Below, piece after piece: positions 35,006 through 44,371 of a stretch of DNA of 46,366 nt; position 1 is the first letter of the stretch, and each line of letters starts with the position of its first letter. The notes beneath the pieces were generated by a model. It did not search any database. It was not told where the DNA came from and worked only from the letters and a program-made list of their open reading frames with translations. The position numbers were made by a program, and so were the translations under genes. Origin of the DNA: Parabacteroides sp. PFB2-10 (lineage in GTDB: Bacteria; Bacteroidota; Bacteroidia; Bacteroidales; Tannerellaceae); contig NZ_JARXWI010000022.1 of assembly GCF_029893085.1 (NCBI RefSeq), positions 1 through 46,366 on the forward strand, written 5' to 3'.

Positions 35006-35032
35006 CGGGCGTATGGTCAAATTCGTGTATGT

Positions 35033-36241
35033 ATGGAAAATTGGAAAAAAGTTTTTGCCATTATATGGACAGGGCAATTCCTGTCCATTCTGACGAGTAT
35101 TCTTGTCAATTTCGCAGTGATCCTCTGGATCAGTATGGAAACCGGTTCGGCTGAGATGCTGGCCTGGGCGGCTATTGCGGCTATGTTGCCACAGGCGTTA
35201 TTGGGTCCTGTGACCGGGGTGTTTATCGATCGCTGGAACCGGAAGGCGATTATGATCCTGGCCGATAGTTTTATTGCTTTCTGTACGATTATTATGTCGC
35301 TTCTCTTCTGGCTCGAGGTGGCCGAGATGTGGCATATCTTCGTATTGCTTGCCTTTCGTTCGGTGGGCTCGGCGTTCCACATGCCGGCGATGCAGGCATC
35401 CATTCCCCTGTTGGCTCCCCAGGAGCAGTTGACGCGCATTGCGGGGGTTAGCCAGATTATCGGTTCGGTCGGGAATATTGCCGGACCGGCTTTGGGGGCT
35501 TTGTTTATTACGATATGGGATATGGAGTATGTCTTATTGTTGGATGTAGTTGGCGCCGTTGTGGCCTGTCTCTCTTTGCTTTTCGTACATATCCCCAATC
35601 CGGAGAAGGCAGAAGGGCATACGCCTCATGTATTCAAGGAGATGAAAGAGGGGCTTATGACCGTTTTGCGAAGCCGGGGTCTGAGTTGGATCTTCCTGTT
35701 TTCTATTCTGGTCACCCTCTTCCTGATGCCGGTCAGCGTGTTGTTCCCCTTGATGACGCTGGAGCATTTCCAGGGAAACGCCTTCCAGGTGAGCCTGATC
35801 GAGGTGATCTGGGGCGTGGGTGCCCTATTGGGAGGCGCTGTTATGGGGGCGAAGGTCTATAAGGTGAACCGGGTGGTATTAGTCAATCTGATGTATCTGT
35901 TGATTGGGGCTACGTTTGCCCTGTCGGGGGTCTTATCGCCGAATGGCTTTGTGTTGTTTGTTATCCTGACAGCCATTGCCGGCGTGTCGGGTGCGGTCTA
36001 CAACTCCTCCTTCACGGCGCTGGTGCAGACCCATATCCGGCCGGAAGCCCTGGGACGTGTCTTCTCTATGTTCTACACCTTCAGTATTATCCCCTCGCTG
36101 GTAGGGCTTGTTGGGATAGGGTTCTTTGCCGATAGCCTGGGCGTGACGACCAGCTTCATTGTTTGCGGGGTTATTATTATGGTTGTCGGAATTGTCTCCT
36201 TCACTACCCCTTCTGCCATTCGGTTGGATAAGAGGGAGTGA
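35033..36241 (+). CDS. MFS exporter (MefA/EntS-like)
   Basis: A 402-residue protein with 12 predicted transmembrane helices and the MFS motif A-like loop GVFIDRWNRKAIMILAD. Similarity in layout to MefA/EntS-type drug or siderophore exporters is clear from the N-terminal WTGQFLSILTS and NIAGPALGALF segments. ATG 35033 follows the structured leader. Downstream is a strong inverted repeat shared with the convergent genes on the other strand. The substrate is not predictable. Confidence 0.85.
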   Translation: MENWKKVFAIIWTGQFLSILTSILVNFAVILWISMETGSAEMLAWAAIAAMLPQALLGPVTGVFIDRWNRKAIMILADSFIAFCTIIMSLLFWLEVAEMWHIFVLLAFRSVGSAFHMPAMQASIPLLAPQEQLTRIAGVSQIIGSVGNIAGPALGALFITIWDMEYVLLLDVVGAVVACLSLLFVHIPNPEKAEGHTPHVFKEMKEGLMTVLRSRGLSWIFLFSILVTLFLMPVSVLFPLMTLEHFQGNAFQVSLIEVIWGVGALLGGAVMGAKVYKVNRVVLVNLMYLLIGATFALSGVLSPNGFVLFVILTAIAGVSGAVYNSSFTALVQTHIRPEALGRVFSMFYTFSIIPSLVGLVGIGFFADSLGVTTSFIVCGVIIMVVGIVSFTTPSAIRLDKRE

Positions 36242-36282
36242 GAGGAAGTCAGAAGTTAGAGAGGTTAAGTCGATATAAATAT

Positions 36283-36316
36283 GAAGCCAGGCAAAATGCA
36301 TAATTTGCCTGGCTTC
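36283..36316. terminator. Bidirectional terminator between convergent genes
   Basis: GAAGCCAGGCAAA at 36283-36295 and its exact complement at 36304-36316 flank an 8-base loop. The flanking AGTTAAG and CTTAACT sequences extend the symmetry. It sits between the MFS gene and the minus-strand PepSY gene. Confidence 0.75.
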
Positions 36317-36353
36317 TTACTTCTTAACTTCTCTGACTTCTTAACTTCTTCTT

Positions 36354-36929
36354 TCACGAAAACAAAATATACAATATCGGAATCAGTATACCTATCAGCA
36401 GGTACCACTTGCCGCGTCCGCCGAGGCCATTCTTTCCTTTGACCATAATCAGTCCGGAGAGGGCGAAGAAAATAAGCGCGCCGGCAAAGAAATCCGCCAT
36501 CGGGCTCCATCCTTTCACTTTGTTGTAGTGCAGGCGGTTGATCCAATAAACGAACTCACGCTTGGTGTACTTCTCATATTCCGCAGCGCCGCTCTTTTTA
36601 TTGTAGACACCTATCCCGCTTTCCAACAGAAGGCGGTAGTGTTCGTCGTCGACCTTTTGCACTTTCCGCAGCGCGGGCAATCCTTCCTGCCCGTTCCAGG
36701 CAGCCGTTACCCCTTCATTATCGAGCGAAGGCGAAAGGGTGATCGAGCCTGTTTCCGTACGGAAGGCCGGATCTTTCCCGTCCATGTGGTTCAGTAAGAT
36801 GCCGGAAATAGCATACACCAGGCTGAGCCCTACCATCAGATAGCCCAGGTCACGATGGAGGATACGCGCCCACTTGGTGAGTTGTTTGTTGAATGTTTTT
36901 TTAGTCGACGATGTCATATTCTTGTCCAT
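36354..36929 (-). CDS. PepSY-associated transmembrane helix protein
   Basis: A 191-residue protein with an N-terminal transmembrane helix (LGYLMVGLSLVYAISGILLNHM), a periplasmic PepSY-like loop containing LRKVQKVDDEHYRLLLESG, a second helix (FFAGALIFFALSGLIMV) and a third, C-terminal helix. The family accompanies iron/siderophore reductases and envelope proteases. It overlaps the upstream lipoprotein gene by 29 bases (36901-36929), indicating an operon. An alternative start at 36917 reduces the overlap. Confidence 0.8.
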   Translation of the reverse strand: MDKNMTSSTKKTFNKQLTKWARILHRDLGYLMVGLSLVYAISGILLNHMDGKDPAFRTETGSITLSPSLDNEGVTAAWNGQEGLPALRKVQKVDDEHYRLLLESGIGVYNKKSGAAEYEKYTKREFVYWINRLHYNKVKGWSPMADFFAGALIFFALSGLIMVKGKNGLGGRGKWYLLIGILIPILYILFS

Positions 36930-37437
36930 CCAGGTAGTAGATAGAGTAATGATCTTTGTTGTTGGCCTTCATCCACTCCCGCATGTCGTTGATATTGCTC
37001 AGTTCCGCTTCACAAGTCTCTGCCGAACCATCCTCTTCCGTCATTTTGGCTTCGGTATCCTTCTCCATCTGATCAATGTATTCTTTGCTCAATTGGTTTT
37101 CCTGCAGGATGCCGGTTACCTCCAGCTCAGAGCCTATCAATTCTTTGTTGAAGCTTTCGATTTTTCCTGTGGCTTCCACACGCATGGTTACATTCTCATT
37201 GTCGCCAACAAGGAAACATCTCTTGCCGGAATGGGCGCAGGTGTGTGTCACGCTACCGCGTACTTTCACCGTTTTTCCAACCAGCTGGTCTGCATTGGCC
37301 AACAGGTCGTCCAGTTTATACACTTCGGTGGTTACTTCCGATTTAGTTGCTTCGGCGCCATTTGCCTGTTCTGTTTTCTTGTTTCCGCATGACAGCAATA
37401 AGCAGGAAACCATCACTAACATAAATAACTTCTTCAT
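36901..37437 (-). CDS. Secreted OB-fold-like lipoprotein
   Basis: A 178-residue lipoprotein with lipobox LLSC near residue 17, then a Glu/Lys-rich linker and a small beta-barrel-like domain (GKTVKVRGSVTHTCAHSGKRCFLVGDNENVTMRVEATG ... LEVTGI) typical of tOB/BOF-like envelope proteins. Two cysteines (HTCAHSGKRCF) in the barrel could form a disulfide or metal site. It is the first gene of a two-gene minus-strand unit with the PepSY protein. Confidence 0.78.
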   Translation of the reverse strand: MKKLFMLVMVSCLLLSCGNKKTEQANGAEATKSEVTTEVYKLDDLLANADQLVGKTVKVRGSVTHTCAHSGKRCFLVGDNENVTMRVEATGKIESFNKELIGSELEVTGILQENQLSKEYIDQMEKDTEAKMTEEDGSAETCEAELSNINDMREWMKANNKDHYSIYYLDGQEYDIVD

Positions 37438-37546
37438 ACCATTTTTCTCTATTTAGGTTTTTTACAAAATAATTTCTCTTTCTCCCGCTCGGCCAAGCGA
37501 AGATGTTCGCGGCTAAGTTTCATCCCATAGTAATGGGCAAATATAC

Positions 37547-37634
37547 TGTTTTGGTTGCGATATATAATATCATTTTGTCAAAATCGCCCGAGAATAGTGG
37601 AAAATTGCCGGGAGTTTTTGCAAATCATTCTGCC
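37547..37634. repeat. Diverged copy D of the dispersed intergenic repeat
   Basis: The elements AATATCATTTTG, TCGCCCGAG, TTGCCGGGAGTTTTTGC and TTCTGCC follow in the same order as in copy A (AATATCATTTTG, GGCGGGAG, GGCAGGAG) but with many differences. The CTCCCGGGAG palindrome is lost. It lies upstream of the 22-base tandem repeat and is a less certain member. Confidence 0.4.
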
Positions 37635-37738
37635 AGTATTCTATCGTCGATGGGCATGGACAGTACTGTCGATGGGCATGAACAGTACTGTCGAAGGGCA
37701 TGGACAGTACTGTCGAGGCGCATCGACGATAGAATACT
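37635..37738. repeat. 22-base tandem repeat inside an 18-bp perfect inverted repeat
   Basis: The flanks are 37635-37652 (AGTATTCTATCGTCGATG) and its exact reverse complement at 37721-37738. Between them are three copies of a 22-base unit (TCGATGGGCATGGACAGTACTG) starting at 37647, 37669 and 37691, and a partial fourth. Each unit contains the palindrome ACAGTACTGT. It lies in the 532-base gap between the lipoprotein gene and tRNA-Gln. The rest of that gap contains GGTTGTCA repeats (37769 and 37833) and the tRNA promoter. Confidence 0.85.
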
Positions 37739-37913
37739 CCGTATAAAAGTGTGACTTATCCTGAAATTGGTTGTCATTTTTTGTCACTGTTTACTATAAA
37801 AGTTGACACCATAGATAACGATTCCCTAATAAGGTTGTCACTTGGGTTGACCGAGGGCGACTTTTAAAAGTAGCCGATCTGTTTGCCTTTCAAACACAAA
37901 AACAACAAAATAT

Positions 37914-37943
37914 TTGCAGAATAAGAATAAAACCTTACCTTTG
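37914..37943 (+). promoter_or_regulatory. Promoter of tRNA-Gln
   Basis: TTG at 37914-37916, 19 bases, then TACCTTTG at 37936-37943 match the Bacteroidetes sigma consensus exactly, ending 26 bases before the tRNA. Confidence 0.85.
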
Positions 37944-37969
37944 CATCGCTTTTTCGTAAAGCAGAGGAT

Positions 37970-38040
37970 TGTCTCATGGTGTAATGGTAGCACTGCAGAT
38001 TTTGGTTCTGCCTGTCAAGGTTCGAATCCTTGTGAGACAA
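37970..38040 (+). tRNA. tRNA-Gln (anticodon TTG)
   Basis: A 71-base cloverleaf with acceptor pairing TGTCTCA / TGAGACA, anticodon stem GCAGA / TCTGC around the loop TTTTGGT (anticodon TTG), T-arm AAGG-TTCGAAT-CCTT and discriminator A at 38040. CCA is not encoded. Confidence 0.95.
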
Positions 38041-38055
38041 CAAATATGAGAGCAG

Positions 38056-38090
38056 CCCTATCCACTTTTATGTAGATAGGGTTTTCTTTT
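38056..38090 (+). terminator. Intrinsic terminator after tRNA-Gln
   Basis: CCCTATC (38056-38062) pairs with GATAGGG (38075-38081), followed by TTTTCTTTT. Confidence 0.85.
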
Positions 38091-38136
38091 TATAAAAGAA
38101 CTTATATTTAGCTCTATCACACTAACCATAAACAAA

Positions 38137-38166
38137 AAGCACTTACAATATATACTGTAAGTGCTT
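38137..38166 (-). terminator. Terminator after the minus-strand tRNA
   Basis: A perfect 11-bp stem, AAGCACTTACA (38137-38147) with TGTAAGTGCTT (38156-38166). On the minus strand it is followed by TTTGTTT, so it ends the CAT-anticodon tRNA transcript. It may also serve the opposite strand weakly. Confidence 0.8.
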
Positions 38167-38175
38167 CCTTTTAGG

Positions 38176-38252
38176 TGGTGGTCCCACCTGGGCTTGAACC
38201 AGGGACTCCCTGATTATGAGTCAGGTGCTCTAACCAACTGAGCTATAGGACC
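38176..38252 (-). tRNA. tRNA with CAT anticodon (elongator Met or Ile2)
   Basis: Minus-strand cloverleaf: acceptor GGTCCTA paired with TGGGACC (one T-G wobble), D-arm with TTGGTTAGAGC, anticodon stem CCTGA / TCAGG around CTCATAA (anticodon CAT), T-loop TTCAAGC, discriminator A and encoded CCA. Methionine elongator and lysidine-modified isoleucine tRNAs share this anticodon, and I cannot separate them by eye. Confidence 0.9.
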
Positions 38253-38767
38253 GGATCAGAAGGTTGTTCTGAAATCGGGTGCAATATTACGACATAAAAT
38301 CGGTTTATGCAAGGGAGGAAGAAAAAAATATCAGTAAGGGAGGGGGCGGTTTCCCTGGTTTTTTGTATTCACAGGATTCTATTGTCGAAGCGTGAAACAA
38401 ACAAGTTTGGCTCTGCACTCAGCATTCACTATCTTTGTATAATATCAGAAATAGAAAAGTAGGTTATTGAAAATCAGAATGTGCGCGTAGTTGGATTGAC
38501 AGGGCGGTTATGGATAAGTTACAGTTAAGCAACTATGAACCACAATATTTTGCACTACTTCAAATAACTTATTACAAAGGTAGTCAAAATGCACGACTTT
38601 GCATAATTAAACCAAACTTTTATTGTGCAATATTCTTGTCTTTGCAAAAAAATCCTCCACACTCAACTACATATTTACCCTCCCGCAAGGACGTTTTAGT
38701 AAAAATGCAACTCTTATACTTACAGAAATTTTGTTCTGTTATCATAGTATAAAATATAATAATATGA
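38253..38767. other. Gap between the tRNA pair and the fluoride operon; likely island boundary
   Basis: No convincing gene. A Bacteroidetes promoter-like pair, TTG at 38407-38409 and TATCTTTG at 38430-38437 (20 bases apart), points rightward. The only sizeable frame after it (38510-38752, 80 residues) has no recognisable domain and odd composition. The stretch probably contains the left boundary of the element carrying the fluoride operon and rteC, but no att repeat was identified. Confidence 0.4.
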
Positions 38768-38797
38768 TTGACTAATCCAATAATTTTTATATCTTTG
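38768..38797 (+). promoter_or_regulatory. Promoter of the fluoride operon
   Basis: TTG at 38768-38770, 19 bases, then TATCTTTG at 38790-38797. Transcription would begin around 38803, just before the riboswitch. Confidence 0.85.
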
Positions 38798-38813
38798 CAC
38801 AGTAATTCAAAAA

Positions 38814-38863
38814 GGGAATGGGACTTCCCTAAAACCGCTTAAAAGCTGATAGTTCCTACTGAA
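38814..38863 (+). promoter_or_regulatory. Fluoride riboswitch (crcB motif)
   Basis: Stem GGGAA/TTCCC (38814-38818 and 38825-38829) encloses TGGGAC. The linker TAAAACCGC leads to the GCTT/AAGC stem, then GCTGATAG and TTCCTACTG. The loop GGGAC can pair with the downstream GTTCC as the pseudoknot (one G-T wobble). Order and conserved bases match the fluoride-binding aptamer. The downstream antiporter and enolase are classic fluoride-riboswitch genes. Confidence 0.9.
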
Positions 38864-38906
38864 ACTTAATCTTAGAAGATTATGATCGGTAGGATATTTT
38901 ATTTTT
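38854..38906 (+). terminator. Riboswitch-controlled intrinsic terminator
   Basis: TCCTACTGA (38854-38862) pairs with TCGGTAGGA (38886-38894), with the inner stem AATCTT/AAGATT and a following TATTTTATTTTT. Its 5' strand overlaps the riboswitch pseudoknot strand, so aptamer folding should prevent termination: fluoride turns expression on. Confidence 0.85.
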
Positions 38907-38952
38907 ATAGCTTTCCATTCTTTTGCGGACAACTTTTTAAACATTCTTTAAC

Positions 38953-39005
38953 AGGCAATGACCCGCCGGGCGATACTGTGCGGGATAGCCCCGTTATGCC
39001 TTTTT
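38953..39005 (+). terminator. Second leader hairpin before the antiporter gene
   Basis: AGGCA (38953-38957) pairs with TGCCT (38997-39001), with TGAC/GTTA contacts and an inner CCCGC/GCGGG stem (38962-38966 and 38980-38984), and is followed by TTTTTCT. It could be a second terminator or a processing element. Confidence 0.5.
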
Positions 39006-39033
39006 CTCAACGTATCATATTAAAATCAAAATC

Positions 39034-40284
39034 ATGCTAACAAGTCTCGCATTAATATTTCTATTAGGGTTGTCGTTGGGTTATATCTTTAATAAACTGC
39101 GGCTACCCGCCCTGCTGGGGATGCTTATTACGGGTATTGTTCTCGGCCCGTATGTGCTAAATCTAATTTCTCCCTCGCTGCTTGGTATTTCGGTCGAATT
39201 GCGGCAGGTTGCTCTCGTCATAATACTTATGCGTGCCGGGCTTGCGCTCGACATTAAGGATCTGAAAAAGGTCGGCCGCCCAGCTATCCTGATGTGTTTC
39301 CTTCCGGCCTGTTTTGAAATTGCCGGAATGATACTGATTGCACCAAAATTATTAGGGATTTCGGTTTTGGATGCCGCTATTATGGGTGCTGTGGTTGCCG
39401 CCGTTTCCCCTGCAATCATAGTCCCGAAAATGCTGTATCTCATGGAAAACAAAATCGGGACAAAAAAAGGTATTCCGCAAATGATTATGGCCGGGGGGTC
39501 GGTAGATGATGTTTTCGTTATTGTGATGTTTACGGCCTTTACAACGCTTGCAACGGGCGGCGAGGTTTCGGCGGGGAGTTTCGTTCAAATACCTGTTTCC
39601 ATTATTACCGGACTTTTCCTCGGCATAGCTACCGGGTGGGGCTTGGTTAAATTCTTCAAACGATTCCATATGAGAGATTCGATAAAGGTGCTTATAATGA
39701 TGAGTTTCGCTTTTTTGTTTCTCGCTGTGGAAGGGTGGCTGAAAGGAACGGTTGCCGTTTCCGGTCTGCTGTCGGTTATGGCTATGGGGGCTACTATATT
39801 AAAATTCTATCCCGTATTAGCTAACCGCATATCGCCCAAATTCTCGAAATTGTGGGTGGGTGCGGAAATAATCCTCTTCGTCATGGTGGGCGCGACTGTC
39901 GATATAAAATTCGCAACGGCGGCAGGTGTGGCGGCGGTAGCCGTGATATTCTTTGCGCTCGTGTTCCGCATGGTCGGGGTGTTTATGTGCATGCTTAAAA
40001 CCAAACTAAACATGAAAGAACGGCTATTTTGTATGATAGCCTATATTCCCAAAGCCACCGTACAGGCGGCAATCGGTTCGCTCCCGCTGGCGATGGGGTT
40101 GCCCTGTGGTAAAATCGTACTTACCGTTGCTGTGCTTGCCATATTGATAACTGCTCCCCTCGGTGCATTTGGTATAGATATGACCTACAAAAAGCTACTT
40201 ATCCATAACAGCAAAAAAGAGTCTGACGAGCCGATACCGTCCGACACTTTAGGGGAATTTGGCGAAGAAAACCGCAACGAATAA
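39034..40284 (+). CDS. CPA2-type cation:proton antiporter of the fluoride operon
   Basis: A 416-residue integral membrane protein with ~12 helices and the CPA2/KefB-like pattern: LLGMLITGIVLGP near the N-terminus, a discontinuous-helix region (RAGLALDIKDLKK), VSPAIIVPKML and MAGGSVDDVFVIVMF with paired acids. Antiporters of this kind recur under fluoride riboswitches and are thought to help relieve fluoride or acid stress; the transported ion is not established here. No CrcB/Fluc channel or CLC-F exporter is in the operon. Confidence 0.85.
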   Translation: MLTSLALIFLLGLSLGYIFNKLRLPALLGMLITGIVLGPYVLNLISPSLLGISVELRQVALVIILMRAGLALDIKDLKKVGRPAILMCFLPACFEIAGMILIAPKLLGISVLDAAIMGAVVAAVSPAIIVPKMLYLMENKIGTKKGIPQMIMAGGSVDDVFVIVMFTAFTTLATGGEVSAGSFVQIPVSIITGLFLGIATGWGLVKFFKRFHMRDSIKVLIMMSFAFLFLAVEGWLKGTVAVSGLLSVMAMGATILKFYPVLANRISPKFSKLWVGAEIILFVMVGATVDIKFATAAGVAAVAVIFFALVFRMVGVFMCMLKTKLNMKERLFCMIAYIPKATVQAAIGSLPLAMGLPCGKIVLTVAVLAILITAPLGAFGIDMTYKKLLIHNSKKESDEPIPSDTLGEFGEENRNE

Positions 40285-40296
40285 AACATATAGCGT

Positions 40297-40641
40297 ATGA
40301 GAACAATACGAATTTATTTTGAATACGGCACGAAAGCCGGGGGACTTACCCGATGGCAACGTGCATGGAACAACAGGCTTGCCAATCGCTTAATGAAACG
40401 ATGCAAAGAGGCAGGGTTACAACAGGTAATATTCTTTAATGTTGAGGCGGGCTACCTGAATGGGCAAGCAATCCAATGGGGCATTAGTGAAATTCCTTCG
40501 CCCCGCAAGCCGCAATGCCTTGAAATAACCGACACCGCCGACAACATTAGTACATTTCTAAAAACCGCCAAACAACTGCTGGAAAATACCCGGATAATTG
40601 CGGTGGAAAAACAGGAAATAATCGAATTGTCAAATTTATAA
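40297..40641 (+). CDS. DUF190-like (PII-like) small protein
   Basis: A 114-residue protein with the DUF190 layout: RIYFEYG, an amphipathic helix with LMKRCKEAGLQQVIFF, then LEITDTADNISTFLKTAKQLL and a final strand IIAVEKQEIIEL. DUF190 proteins have a PII-like ferredoxin fold and are frequent near crcB fluoride channels; their function is unknown. It starts 12 bases after the antiporter, so it is translated from the same fluoride-responsive RNA. Confidence 0.6.
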   Translation: MRTIRIYFEYGTKAGGLTRWQRAWNNRLANRLMKRCKEAGLQQVIFFNVEAGYLNGQAIQWGISEIPSPRKPQCLEITDTADNISTFLKTAKQLLENTRIIAVEKQEIIELSNL

Positions 40642-40651
40642 AATCGAAAAA

Positions 40652-43060
40652 ATGAAACTCCAAATTATTTTCTTTTTCATGTTTTGTGGAATGTTCTCTG
40701 GTCTTTATGCGCAATCAGTCGTTTCCGGCAGGGTAATGGATAAAGCATCCAAAACTCCTATGGATTATACCTCTGTTTCGGTTCTTAATAATAATGGTAG
40801 TATGTTAACAGGGGTAATTACCGGAACTGACGGTCGTTTTACTGTAACTGACCTTAAAAAAGGTACTTATACATTCCTGTTTTCTTATATTGGTTATCAC
40901 TCGGACAGCCTGACGGTAGCGATTGGTGAGATAAACAATATTTATGACATCGGCGATATAATGCTTGCCGAGAATGTCGCTTTAATCGGCGAGGTTGTCA
41001 TAACAGGACGGGCGGATATTGTTTCGGGCAGGCTCGAAAAGAAAACGTATAGTTTGCAAGATAATATATCGCAATCCGGCGGTTCGGTACTTGAAGCAAT
41101 GCGCAACCTACCGGGTGTTACGGTTGATCAGGAGGGTAAGGTATTGTTGAGGGGAAGCGACAAAGTATTGGTGTTGATTGATGGACGACAATCGTCGCTG
41201 ACCGGATTTGGCAATCAAAAAGGGCTTGATAATATTTCGGCCTCCAATATTGCCCGCATAGAGATAGTCAATAACCCGTCAGCGAAATTTGACGCGCAAG
41301 GAATGGCTGGCATCGTCAATATCATATATAAGGAAGAAACAAAAACCGGATTTAATGGCGAGGTCGGGTTTAATTTCGGGTTGGGCGAACTGACAAAGAG
41401 AAAAAGCAATTTGCCCGGCATAATGGATAAGTATTCGCTCACGCCCAAATACAACCCTTCCGTCAGTCTTAACTACCGTACCGATAAAGTAAACCTGTTC
41501 CTGCAATCGGACGCAATGTTCCGCCGGAAAGTGAATTGCAACGAGTTTACCACCCGGAAATATACGGACGGGACGGACGACGTTATCTCCCAGTTTCTCG
41601 AAAACCGAAGCCAGCAACAATATACCGTAAAATTCGGTATGGATTGGTTCATCGGCGATAACGACCAGCTTACGTTTTTCGGACTGTTCGAGGATGAATA
41701 CCATATAGATCGGGGTCATGTACCTTATGACTATGTGGACGGTAGCGGGCGTAAAAGGTTTTGGACGTGGGCGGAGGACGAGCGCACTTGGGCCATGAAT
41801 TACAGTGCGAACTACAGGCACAAATTCGCACAGGCAGGGCACGTACTCGAAGCCACGATCCTTTACACTCACGGCGTGGAAGATGAGTTATTTCCTTTTA
41901 CGGATTCGACCGCCGTGCGCAATTCGACCGATGAAACCCGGCTTATCGCCAAGGAAAAAATAGCCAGCCTTAATATAGATTACGTTAAGCCACTATTTGC
42001 TGGTCGCATCGAAGCCGGAACGAAAGTGCAGTTGCGCTCAATCCCTATCACTTATGATATATTCCCCGGCGCAAATTCCATTCTCGACCCTGACCTCGGC
42101 AAATGGTCTGAATATAAGGAAGATATTTATGCTCTGTACGCCAATTATGTTTTCGAGTCCAAATTTATTGATGTGGAGGCGGGATTACGGGCGGAAGAAG
42201 CGGTTATTAAATATCATATCGACCCCGCCAACGCCTATTATAACCGCAATCAGTCATACGATAAACTTTCGCTGTTTCCCAATGTTCGCGTTTCGTTCCG
42301 TTTGGCCGAAGATCATAAATTATCCTTGTTCTATAATCGCCGGGTAGATCGTCCGGGAGAATTTGACCTGCGACCGTTTCCTAAATATGATGATCCGGAA
42401 ATATTGAAAACGGGCAACCCATATCTGAAACCGCAGTTTACCCAGCTTTTTGAAATCGCGTACAAAACCTCCTGGAACGGAGGCTCGGTGTTCGTCTCGG
42501 GTTATTATAAAGACATCAGCGATATATTTACTCGAATATATGCCAGCGACCCGTCTCAGCCGGAAATAATAAATGCTGTAACACAAAACCTCAACAAAGG
42601 GCAAAACTATGGGGCAGAGGTAATAATTGAACAGCAGATAACCAAAAAATGGAATTTCAATGCAGGGTTTAATTGGTACAGAAATATTATAGACGCTTTC
42701 GAGGGCACTATAATTTACCCTGTCGATCAACCTTTCTCGTTCGGGAAAACCAAAGGTAATACATGGAATTTGAAACTGAATACTTCGGTAAAACTCCCTA
42801 AAGATTTCGACTTGCAAGCCTCTTATATCTATTATGCAAAAGATATTATTCCGCAGGGGGAGATTGCCGGACGAGGTTCATTCGACTTAGGTATTCGCAA
42901 AAAGGCTTTTGGCGGCAAAGCGGAATTTTCCCTATCGGCTACAGACATACTTAATACCTTTGAGATCAAACAGACAATTAACGGGCAGAATTTAACAATG
43001 CAGAAAGAGAATTACTACGAAACGCAAGTGGTAACGCTCGGAATGAAATATAATTTTTAA
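40652..43060 (+). CDS. TonB-dependent receptor in the fluoride operon
   Basis: An 802-residue outer-membrane protein. A signal peptide (cleavage near GLYAQ) precedes a carboxypeptidase-regulatory-like domain (residues ~22-105). Next come a plug with GGSVLEAMRNLPGVTVD and KVLVLIDGRQSS (~120-230) and a 22-strand-type beta-barrel ending in the aromatic GMKYNF. This is the OMP_b-brl_3 branch of SusC/TonB receptors. It starts 11 bases after the DUF190-like gene and 12 bases before enolase, so it is fluoride-regulated by position. A receptor in such an operon is not usual. The substrate is unknown. Confidence 0.88.
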   Translation: MKLQIIFFFMFCGMFSGLYAQSVVSGRVMDKASKTPMDYTSVSVLNNNGSMLTGVITGTDGRFTVTDLKKGTYTFLFSYIGYHSDSLTVAIGEINNIYDIGDIMLAENVALIGEVVITGRADIVSGRLEKKTYSLQDNISQSGGSVLEAMRNLPGVTVDQEGKVLLRGSDKVLVLIDGRQSSLTGFGNQKGLDNISASNIARIEIVNNPSAKFDAQGMAGIVNIIYKEETKTGFNGEVGFNFGLGELTKRKSNLPGIMDKYSLTPKYNPSVSLNYRTDKVNLFLQSDAMFRRKVNCNEFTTRKYTDGTDDVISQFLENRSQQQYTVKFGMDWFIGDNDQLTFFGLFEDEYHIDRGHVPYDYVDGSGRKRFWTWAEDERTWAMNYSANYRHKFAQAGHVLEATILYTHGVEDELFPFTDSTAVRNSTDETRLIAKEKIASLNIDYVKPLFAGRIEAGTKVQLRSIPITYDIFPGANSILDPDLGKWSEYKEDIYALYANYVFESKFIDVEAGLRAEEAVIKYHIDPANAYYNRNQSYDKLSLFPNVRVSFRLAEDHKLSLFYNRRVDRPGEFDLRPFPKYDDPEILKTGNPYLKPQFTQLFEIAYKTSWNGGSVFVSGYYKDISDIFTRIYASDPSQPEIINAVTQNLNKGQNYGAEVIIEQQITKKWNFNAGFNWYRNIIDAFEGTIIYPVDQPFSFGKTKGNTWNLKLNTSVKLPKDFDLQASYIYYAKDIIPQGEIAGRGSFDLGIRKKAFGGKAEFSLSATDILNTFEIKQTINGQNLTMQKENYYETQVVTLGMKYNF

Positions 43061-44356
<1,296 letters not shown>

Positions 44357-44371
44357 TAACCTGTAAATAAT

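Noticed and set aside
37647-37712. CRISPR-like array
   Set aside because: The units are contiguous with no spacers and carry internal palindromes; there are no cas genes nearby.
38510-38752. 80-residue plus-strand frame after a promoter-like pair
   Set aside because: The composition is not protein-like and no domain is visible; kept only as part of the intergenic description.
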